From assembly GCA_023135215.1 (NCBI GenBank), contig JAGLTP010000691.1, positions 1-36,707 on the forward strand: a stretch of 36,707 nucleotides of DNA, read 5' to 3'. This document shows, piece by piece, positions 31,442 through 36,707 of the stretch. The notes beneath the pieces were generated by a model, which worked only from the letters and a program-made list of their open reading frames with translations, ran no database searches and was not told the DNA's origin. The number at the start of each line of letters is the position of its first letter. Positions within the stretch are counted from its first letter, which is position 1. This DNA comes from Candidatus Heimdallarchaeota archaeon. GTDB taxonomy: Archaea > Asgardarchaeota > Heimdallarchaeia > Heimdallarchaeales > Heimdallarchaeaceae. The position numbers were made by a program, and so were the translations under genes.

Positions 31442-31894
31442 ATGGCAAGGATGCATGCAAGGAAAAGAGGAAAAGCTAGTTCAACAAGACCTTATAGAAG
31501 CCAAGCACCCGAATGGTTATCCCATGATAAAAAATTCGTTAGTAAAAAAGTAGAAGAATTACGAAGGCAAGGGCAAACAGCTGCCATGATAGGAGTAATT
31601 CTTCGAGACCAATACGGAGTACCTAATGTAAAAGAAGTTTTAGGAACTAAAATGGCTACAATAGTTGATGATCTCAATTTAAGTCCAAAGTATCCTGAGG
31701 ATTTAGTAAATTTAGTAAAAAGAGCTAGTAATCTTAGAAAACATCTTGAAGATAATAGGAAAGATTTACACAGCAAAAGAGGATTACAACTCATTGAATC
31801 AAAAATACGAAGGTTGGTCAAATATTATAAGAAGAAAGGTATTTTTGCACCTGATTGGAAGTATGATCCACAAAAAGCTGGATTACTACTCTAA
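31442..31894 (+). CDS. rps15: Ribosomal protein uS15, archaeal type
   Basis: A 150-residue archaeal/eukaryotic-type uS15 of the small subunit. It has the N-terminal extension MARMHARKRGKASSTRPYRSQAPEW and the conserved GQTAAMIGVILRDQYGVPNVKEVLG and RKDLHSKRGLQLIESKIRRLVKYY segments. The ATG has a GGTGA Shine-Dalgarno site. It leads the segment uS15, DHH-like, Pcc1-like, eS1, a known archaeal neighbourhood. Confidence 0.97.
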   Translation: MARMHARKRGKASSTRPYRSQAPEWLSHDKKFVSKKVEELRRQGQTAAMIGVILRDQYGVPNVKEVLGTKMATIVDDLNLSPKYPEDLVNLVKRASNLRKHLEDNRKDLHSKRGLQLIESKIRRLVKYYKKKGIFAPDWKYDPQKAGLLL

Positions 31895-31950
31895 GATGCG
31901 ATATTTTTTTATCCTTCATATCCTATTTTTATTGGAAATAGTGAAAACTA

Positions 31951-33453
31951 ATGCCACCTATAGATATCCCTTTTGAGAAATATCAATCTTTAAAAGATAA
32001 AGCGAAAGAAATCGCAGATATTTTACAAAACCTAAATAGAAATGTTGTTGTTATAGCAAGAGGAACTCCAGATGATTTATGTGCAACAGGTATTTTGTTA
32101 AAGAATCTGCGTAATTTGGATATTGGAGCTCATTCTTTATTTGTCGATGAGACAACTAATCTAGAAAGAAAGATTAAAAATTTTGATTATTCAGCCTATT
32201 TCTTCATAGGTTGTAATATTGAAGATATTCCAGAATTAGTTATAAAAGAAGAAAAAAACATAATTGTTATTGTAAATCAAGAACTAACTTTTTCAAAAGA
32301 AATGGAAAGAAGAAAAGAAAATGTAAGTTATTTAAATTTAGAAGAGTTAGAAATTCCATTGGGATTGGTTTCAAATGCAGGACTTGTTTATTTTGTTTCA
32401 GCAAACATAGATGATGATTATCCAAAATATGCAGGGTTAGCAATAATTGGTGGATTATCTAAGAAACAAGTCAACCCAAAAAATCAGGAGTTAATAGGTT
32501 TGAATAAGATAATCCTAGAAGAAGGAAGGGAGAAACAATACTTGGACATATCGAAGGGAACTAGAATCTCGGGAAGAGAGAGTCAACCAATCCATTTAGC
32601 GCTTAAGTATTCAATAAATCCTTATTTCCCAGGACTCACGGGTAATGAAAGTGCTTGCACATCCTTCGTTTCACGATTAGGAATACCAATGAGAGATCAA
32701 GAGGACAATTGGAGAACAATAGCATCTCTGTCCTCAAAGGAAACAAAGAAACTCAACGATGGTTTGATATCTTTGCTCATGGAAAATAACAATCACCCTC
32801 TTTCCGATATTCATAAACTCATTGGACCAATCTATACACTAACTCAAGAAACAAAGAAGAATCAAACAAGAAATGCAGAAGAATTCTTACGGCTCTTGGA
32901 TGGTGCATGTAACCTCAAATTATATGGTTTGGCTTTGGGAGTTGTATTAGGGGATAGAACTAAATTATTTGATAAATTAAATCGGAGACTAAGCGATTAC
33001 CATGGCAAAGCTACTCAAGCAATTGAAATAATAGCAAAGGAACCAGAAAAAATCGAAGAAAGAAAGAATTATCGGTTTCTTGATGGAAGCAATATTTTCG
33101 AAAATAGAACAGCAAAACAGGTTATAGATGCCTTGGTTGAAAGTGGCATAATGCCAATAGATAAACCAATAATTGTTCTCTTGAAAGTGGGAAAGAAGAT
33201 TCATCTACATGTTAGGGAATCACCAATAAACATCCAAAAAGGCCATCTTATTTATCATGCATTTGAGAAGTTAAAACAAGAAGATATTTTGTTAGATCAC
33301 AAGGGAGAATTGGAAACATTTGAAGTTGTTCTGGATGAAAATAAATTAAGCTCAGTATTCGAGAGTATTGTAAAATCTCTTGAGTATTATGAGAAAGGTG
33401 AAACAAAGGACTCAGAAGAGGAAAATGAAAAGAGTAAAGAAAAGAAGAAGTAG
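31951..33453 (+). CDS. Degenerate DHH-family (RecJ/Cdc45-like) protein
   Basis: A 500-residue protein in the place where many archaea carry a RecJ-like DHH protein (after uS15, before Pcc1-like and eS1). The N-terminal fold is kept, but the catalytic motifs are not: motif I (normally SHxDxDG) reads RGTPDDLCATG near residues 37-47, motif II lacks its Asp, and the DHH motif is replaced by VNQELTF near 108-114. The later part (VLGDRTKLFDKLNRRLSDYHGKA) resembles a DHHA1 region only loosely. Such a protein should be a non-nuclease scaffold, comparable to Cdc45 in the CMG helicase. A Glu/Lys tail ends the protein. Confidence 0.7.
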   Translation: MPPIDIPFEKYQSLKDKAKEIADILQNLNRNVVVIARGTPDDLCATGILLKNLRNLDIGAHSLFVDETTNLERKIKNFDYSAYFFIGCNIEDIPELVIKEEKNIIVIVNQELTFSKEMERRKENVSYLNLEELEIPLGLVSNAGLVYFVSANIDDDYPKYAGLAIIGGLSKKQVNPKNQELIGLNKIILEEGREKQYLDISKGTRISGRESQPIHLALKYSINPYFPGLTGNESACTSFVSRLGIPMRDQEDNWRTIASLSSKETKKLNDGLISLLMENNNHPLSDIHKLIGPIYTLTQETKKNQTRNAEEFLRLLDGACNLKLYGLALGVVLGDRTKLFDKLNRRLSDYHGKATQAIEIIAKEPEKIEERKNYRFLDGSNIFENRTAKQVIDALVESGIMPIDKPIIVLLKVGKKIHLHVRESPINIQKGHLIYHAFEKLKQEDILLDHKGELETFEVVLDENKLSSVFESIVKSLEYYEKGETKDSEEENEKSKEKKK

Positions 33454-33459
33454 TACATT

Positions 33460-33717
33460 ATGACATTCTTATCAAAAAAAATCAAATTTGTAATTGAGTG
33501 CCTTGATAATGAACTAGCTCGAATTATTAAAGAAACCCTCGAGCCTGAAAACAAATTATTAGGAGAAAAAACAAAGATAAAAACAGTCACAGATAAGAAT
33601 AGTGTCATAATCGAAATTCAATCATCAGCAAGCATATCTTCACTTAGACACACAATTGATGATATTGTACATACAGTAGCTACCATAGAGGGAGTATATA
33701 AATCAGTAAATAATTAA
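33460..33717 (+). CDS. Second Pcc1-family protein
   Basis: An 85-residue protein with the Pcc1-family pattern: a beta-strand, then a helix with NELARIIKETLEPENKLLG, a strand and loop, a strand SVIIEIQSSASISSLRHTIDDIVHTVATIEGVY. The central S/A-SLR-TI helix corresponds to the Pcc1 dimerisation helix. It differs clearly from the copy at 7325-7594. The gene sits 6 nt after the DHH-like gene and 73 nt before eS1, the position where archaea keep a second Pcc1-like gene. A Pcc1 paralogue (Pcc2) has been proposed to act as the Gon7 counterpart in Thermococcales KEOPS. Confidence 0.65.
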   Translation: MTFLSKKIKFVIECLDNELARIIKETLEPENKLLGEKTKIKTVTDKNSVIIEIQSSASISSLRHTIDDIVHTVATIEGVYKSVNN

Positions 33718-33790
33718 AAATTAACATATTAATCATAATGTTTAAAATCAAAAGAAATGAGAAGAGAACAACATCATAGAGGTTATATCA

Positions 33791-34420
33791 TTGTCATCTC
33801 GGAGACCAAGTCGAAAAACAAAAGGAAAAGTTGTTGACAAATGGAAAGAAAAATCATGGTATGAAGTAATTGCCCCTAGCTACATTACAGATAAACCACT
33901 TGGAGAAACACCTGCTAGCGAGCCTGAAAAATTATTCGGAAGAGTTATTGAAATGGCTAAAATGGGTGTAGTAGAAGATTTGTATCATGATATCAATCTA
34001 AAAGTAAGATTTAAAATTACCAAAGTCGAAGGTAATGTTTGTAGAACTGAGTTTGTTGGGCATGAAGTAGCTAAAGAACAGATCAGGTCACAAATAAGAA
34101 GAAATAGATCAAAGGTTGAAGCAATTCAAAATGTAGTTACAAAAGATAAAGCAAGACTAAGAGTTTCATCCATTGTAATCACCCCTATTAGATGTGGTGC
34201 AAGCACTCAAAAAGACGTCAGAAAATCCATAGAAGACATTGTTAGAGAAATCGCTAAAGAGCAAAAATTTGTGGATTTTGCTAAGAATATGGTAAACGGT
34301 TCTATTTCTTCAGAACTTAAGAAAGCAGTAGGTAAAATTTATCCTATAGTTTTAGTAGAAGTTAGAAAAAGCAAAGTATTAGTTTTACCTGATACTAAAG
34401 GAGCTACTGCAGCTTCCTAA
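33791..34420 (+). CDS. rps3ae: Ribosomal protein eS1 (S3Ae)
   Basis: A 209-residue small-subunit protein. Core: VDKWKEKSWYEVIAPSYITDKPLGETPASEPEKLFGRVIEM, NLKVRFKITKVEGNVCRTEFVGHEV, and CGASTQKDVRKSIEDIVREIA. The start is TTG at 33791, with GAGGT about 8 nt upstream; no in-frame ATG fits the family N-terminus. The C-terminus (LPDTKGATAAS) is typical in length for archaea. It converges with the GTPase gene across 25 nt. Confidence 0.95.
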   Translation: MSSRRPSRKTKGKVVDKWKEKSWYEVIAPSYITDKPLGETPASEPEKLFGRVIEMAKMGVVEDLYHDINLKVRFKITKVEGNVCRTEFVGHEVAKEQIRSQIRRNRSKVEAIQNVVTKDKARLRVSSIVITPIRCGASTQKDVRKSIEDIVREIAKEQKFVDFAKNMVNGSISSELKKAVGKIYPIVLVEVRKSKVLVLPDTKGATAAS

Positions 34421-34445
34421 CTTTCTTTTTAAGAAAATTTACAAG

Positions 34446-35645
34446 CTATTTTACAGCGGCTACAATTCTAATTACATCGTTATTTTGTACTTCGTAATCT
34501 GCACCAATTCTTCTCCCTGAAGGAGCAAGTTGTCCATGAATGAAATTTTTTGCAAAATCTGTGTGGATTTTTGCAGCTAACTCTATAGTAGTCGTTCCTT
34601 TAGGAACAAGAAATGCATCCGGTAGAACATTTTCTGACTTATCTGTGAATTTAGTTATATCTTCAACAGGATAAACAACAATCATATCTAGTAGAGTGAA
34701 GACAACATGAGATAATACCTCTTGAACACCAGTAGAACCATACTTGACAAGTAAATCCGTCTTAATCTTTTGAATTAAAGACTCTTTCTTATCTCCTAAT
34801 TTTTCTCTATCTATTATCTCGAAATCTGAATCCCCTAGAGAATATGAAATGGTTTTATTTTCTTGTTCGTTTCTCAGAAAAACCTCAGCAAGTGCAGAAA
34901 TTGGAAAGACACCTGAGGGTATCTTCTCTTTCATATTTAAATAATTTTTATGAGAATCCGGTTGGTCAATCTTATTTGCTACTATAATAATTGGTTTAGA
35001 TTTATTCCTAATATTAGTAACTAACTCTGGTAATTTTTCATCCCATGTTGAAGCATCGTTATCTACCATTCCTACTTCTCTAATTGATTCTTCAATGTGG
35101 TGTTTTTTTATAGCTAATCCTGTTAGCTTATCGTATAATAGATTTGAAAACATTAGCTTTTCAGCTGATGCTTTCTTTTTCATAGTTTCATAATCTCTAT
35201 TTATAATTGCTAAAATCCAAGCATTAATTTCCTCTTCTAAGAACTTCACATCATCTAGTGGATCCCAAGAACCCTTATCAACAACATTTCCTTCAGCGTC
35301 TAATGAACCACTCGCGTCAACTACGTGTATAAGAACATCTGCTTGTCGAAGATCATCCAGAAATTTATTTCCCAATCCTCTTCCTTCAGAAGCCCCAGGC
35401 ACCAGTCCCGCGACATCTAAGAATTGGATTGGTAGGAATCTTATACCATCTTCGCACAATGAGTTTTTGGGATCATCTGTAACACCAAGTTCCTTACACA
35501 CACATGGACTACGAACATAAGCTGTACCTCGATTTGGTTCAATTGTTGTAAATGGATAATCCCCTACTTTTGCATTAACCATAGTAAGAGCATTAAGAAA
35601 AGTGCTTTTACCGCAACTAGGTTTACCTACTATTCCAATTAACAT
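34446..35645 (-). CDS. Ygr210/YchF-type OBG-family GTPase with a TGS domain
   Basis: A 399-residue translation-linked P-loop NTPase of the archaeal/eukaryotic Ygr210 branch. Motifs: G1 GKPSCGKST at about residues 7-15, switch-II-type DVAGLVPGASEGRGLG, G4 NKID in IIVANKIDQPD, and an insertion in the switch region (ELGVTDDPKNSLC) typical of this branch. A C-terminal TGS domain is visible (DAFLVPKGTTTIELAAKIHTDFAKNF). Members bind ribosomes or tRNA-related partners; the exact role is unclear. It is a monocistronic gene, start ATG at 35645, with 109 nt to the divergent gene. Confidence 0.9.
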   Translation of the reverse strand: MLIGIVGKPSCGKSTFLNALTMVNAKVGDYPFTTIEPNRGTAYVRSPCVCKELGVTDDPKNSLCEDGIRFLPIQFLDVAGLVPGASEGRGLGNKFLDDLRQADVLIHVVDASGSLDAEGNVVDKGSWDPLDDVKFLEEEINAWILAIINRDYETMKKKASAEKLMFSNLLYDKLTGLAIKKHHIEESIREVGMVDNDASTWDEKLPELVTNIRNKSKPIIIVANKIDQPDSHKNYLNMKEKIPSGVFPISALAEVFLRNEQENKTISYSLGDSDFEIIDREKLGDKKESLIQKIKTDLLVKYGSTGVQEVLSHVVFTLLDMIVVYPVEDITKFTDKSENVLPDAFLVPKGTTTIELAAKIHTDFAKNFIHGQLAPSGRRIGADYEVQNNDVIRIVAAVK

Positions 35646-35754
35646 TATTCTTTTTTTAGATTATTGGAATAAAGGTTTTTTGTATAATTTGCCTTTTTTA
35701 TAAGAATATTTACTAGAACTCAATCCTTTTTAGTTGTTATTCTTCAGTTGAGTT

Positions 35755-36111
35755 ATGGAAGAAAAAGAAAAAGAATCGAGAGAATCTGAAATAAAGGAGG
35801 AAGAATTCGGAGATCATTTTCCAGTTCTTTCTAGAGAGATTAAGGAAGGCGAAAAAAATATTTCAGAGAGTGAGATGCGCACAGTTTCTGGTTCCAAAAA
35901 AGATAGAAGATTTCAAGGTTATACTCCAGGTGTTGTAGATTTCCTATGCCGTTGTGAAACTGAAGAGGAAGCAATGGAAATTATAGAGTATATGCTAAAG
36001 AAGGGAGATTTGACAGAAGAATATGCAAATATGTTAAAAAATCAATTAAAAGAAAAAGGACTGGAATTCTTTGGAGAGCACAGAAATCCAGGTTACTATG
36101 AAAAAGCGTAA
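35755..36111 (+). CDS. DUF2095-family archaeal protein
   Basis: A 118-residue acidic protein of the DUF2095 family, found in archaea. The conserved C-terminal block is GYTPGVVDFLCRCETEEEAMEIIEYMLKKGDL, then NQLKEKGLEFFGEHRNPGYYEKA, which matches the family pattern (Gly-Tyr-x-Pro ... R-C-x-T-x-E-E-A ... G-Y-Y). The N-terminal 35 residues are Glu/Lys-rich and probably disordered. Function unknown. TATA-like TTTTTTATAA near 35693 and TTTTTAG near 35729 precede it. Confidence 0.75.
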   Translation: MEEKEKESRESEIKEEEFGDHFPVLSREIKEGEKNISESEMRTVSGSKKDRRFQGYTPGVVDFLCRCETEEEAMEIIEYMLKKGDLTEEYANMLKNQLKEKGLEFFGEHRNPGYYEKA

Positions 36112-36137
36112 TTTTTTAAGCTAAACACAATCTCAAA

Positions 36138-36707
36138 TTACTTATCTTCTTCTTCCATCTTATAAGCAATCTCACCATTTATGAATACCATTTTGTTTTC
36201 TGCATAGAAGTCTTCAATTGGGTGATTTGTCCAAATTACTATGTCAGCATCCTTTCCAGCTTCAAGACTACCTAATCTATCTCCTACACCAATCATCTCA
36301 GCAGCATTAGTGGTAATTGCTTTTAGAGCTTCATTAATTGGTAAACCCTCTTTAGCAGCCATACATGGAAGTATTTGAAAATGACGTAATCGAGTAAAAG
36401 AATCGCTTTGAATAGAGATTCTTACGCCAGCTTTCCATAGTTTAAATGGAGTTTCAAAGGTTATGTTTCTTAATTCAACTTTTTCCATTCCAACTAAGGA
36501 CGGTCCAAGTGAACAAGGAATATCTTTCTTTGCAATGTAATCAGCTATTTTATGACCTTCAGTAGCATGTACTAACATAAGATTATAACCAAATTCCTCT
36601 TTAAAACGAATAGCAGTGACTATATCATTAGCTTGGTGGCAATGCATATTTAGAGGAATTTCATTTTTCAATACTTTCAGAATTACTTCTTTTTTTAGAT
36701 CTCTATC
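36138..36707 (-). CDS. Amidohydrolase (imidazolonepropionase-like family), C-terminal part, truncated by the window end
   Basis: The reading frame is open to the last base of the window, so the gene is 5'-truncated here (about 189 residues visible). The TTG at 36671 is internal, not a start. Visible: the metal-binding region MHCHQANDIVTAIRF and LMLVHATEGHKIADYI, the active-site Asp in ISIQSDSF, and the family's C-terminal ITTNAAEMIGVGDRLGSLEAGKDADIVIW segment. This is a metal-dependent amidohydrolase of the COG1228 type; the substrate is not clear. The two His (in MHCHQ and VHATEG) and the Asp are consistent with an intact site. Confidence 0.8.
   Translation of the reverse strand, partial: DRDLKKEVILKVLKNEIPLNMHCHQANDIVTAIRFKEEFGYNLMLVHATEGHKIADYIAKKDIPCSLGPSLVGMEKVELRNITFETPFKLWKAGVRISIQSDSFTRLRHFQILPCMAAKEGLPINEALKAITTNAAEMIGVGDRLGSLEAGKDADIVIWTNHPIEDFYAENKMVFINGEIAYKMEEEDK

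Noticed and set aside
1..36707. CRISPR arrays, insertion sequences, phage genes or a defence island.
   Set aside because: No repeat-spacer pattern, transposase or integrase was found. Coding is dense and consists of core archaeal genes.
36600..36707. TTG at 36671 as the start of the amidohydrolase.
   Set aside because: The frame remains open to the last base of the window and the protein lacks the N-terminal HxH half, so the gene is truncated by the window edge.

Overview
The window is a compact, AT-rich piece of an archaeal chromosome. Evidence for Archaea: a TFB gene, an archaeal exosome operon (Rrp4, Rrp41, Rrp42), the RNase P proteins Pop5 and Rpp30, RfcL, ABCE1, two Pcc1-family KEOPS genes, and ribosomal proteins eL15, eL43, eS1, eS6 and archaeal-type uS15. 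Promoters look like TATA boxes about 26 nt from the start, and GGTGA/GAGGAG Shine-Dalgarno sites precede many starts. A cysteine-free UEV-domain protein with a C-terminal segment that aligns without gaps to the Tsg101/Vps23 steadiness box, plus a WD40 protein, points to an Asgard archaeon; I cannot fix the lineage more finely. There are no mobile elements, CRISPR arrays, rRNAs or tRNAs that I can see. No intergenic stretch exceeds 300 bases; the longest are about 225 to 236 bases.

Layout. 1-6.4 kb: a giant coiled-coil TrmB-type protein (-), a phosphoribosyltransferase with an overlapping small winged-helix gene (+), RfcL and a membrane protein (-), and a DDAH-like amidinohydrolase (-). 6.4-7.3 kb: a TIM-barrel sugar isomerase/epimerase-like protein (+). 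7.3-11.8 kb (-): SBDS, Rrp4, Rrp41, Rrp42, eL43, a Brix-domain protein and Pcc1, a ribosome-maturation, RNA-decay and tRNA-modification operon. 11.9-14.7 kb (+): THEP1 NTPase, a coiled-coil/proline-rich protein carrying a PSAP motif, a GlcNAc-1-P-transferase-like membrane enzyme and a small membrane protein. 14.7-15.4 kb (-): the Vps23/Tsg101-like gene. 15.5-17.3 kb (+): ABCE1. 17.4-19.8 kb (-): TrmO-like tRNA methyltransferase and a two-gene radical SAM/DUF4130 DNA-repair-like pair with PCNA-binding motifs at both C-termini. 19.9-24.4 kb (+): eL15, a DUF54 RNA-binding protein and IleRS behind a structured leader. 24.5 kb: a C/D-box-like guide RNA whose second guide matches conserved 23S rRNA. 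24.6-26.2 kb (+): a WD40 protein. 26.2-28.0 kb (-): Rpp30, Pop5, dCMP deaminase. 28.2-30.7 kb: a membrane protein (+), eS6 (-), TFB (+) and an ACT-like protein (-). 30.8-34.4 kb (+): XTP pyrophosphatase, uS15, a degenerate DHH/RecJ-Cdc45-like protein, a second Pcc1-like protein and eS1. 34.4-36.7 kb: a Ygr210/YchF-type GTPase (-), a DUF2095 protein (+) and the C-terminal part of an amidohydrolase (-), cut by the window end.

Most genes serve information processing: translation, ribosome assembly and recycling, RNA processing, transcription initiation, clamp loading and DNA repair. The parts most worth following up are the ESCRT-I-like gene and its PSAP-bearing neighbour, the PIP-box radical SAM pair, the catalytically degenerate RecJ homologue beside uS15, the long coiled-coil TrmB-type protein, the guide RNA and the ileS leader.
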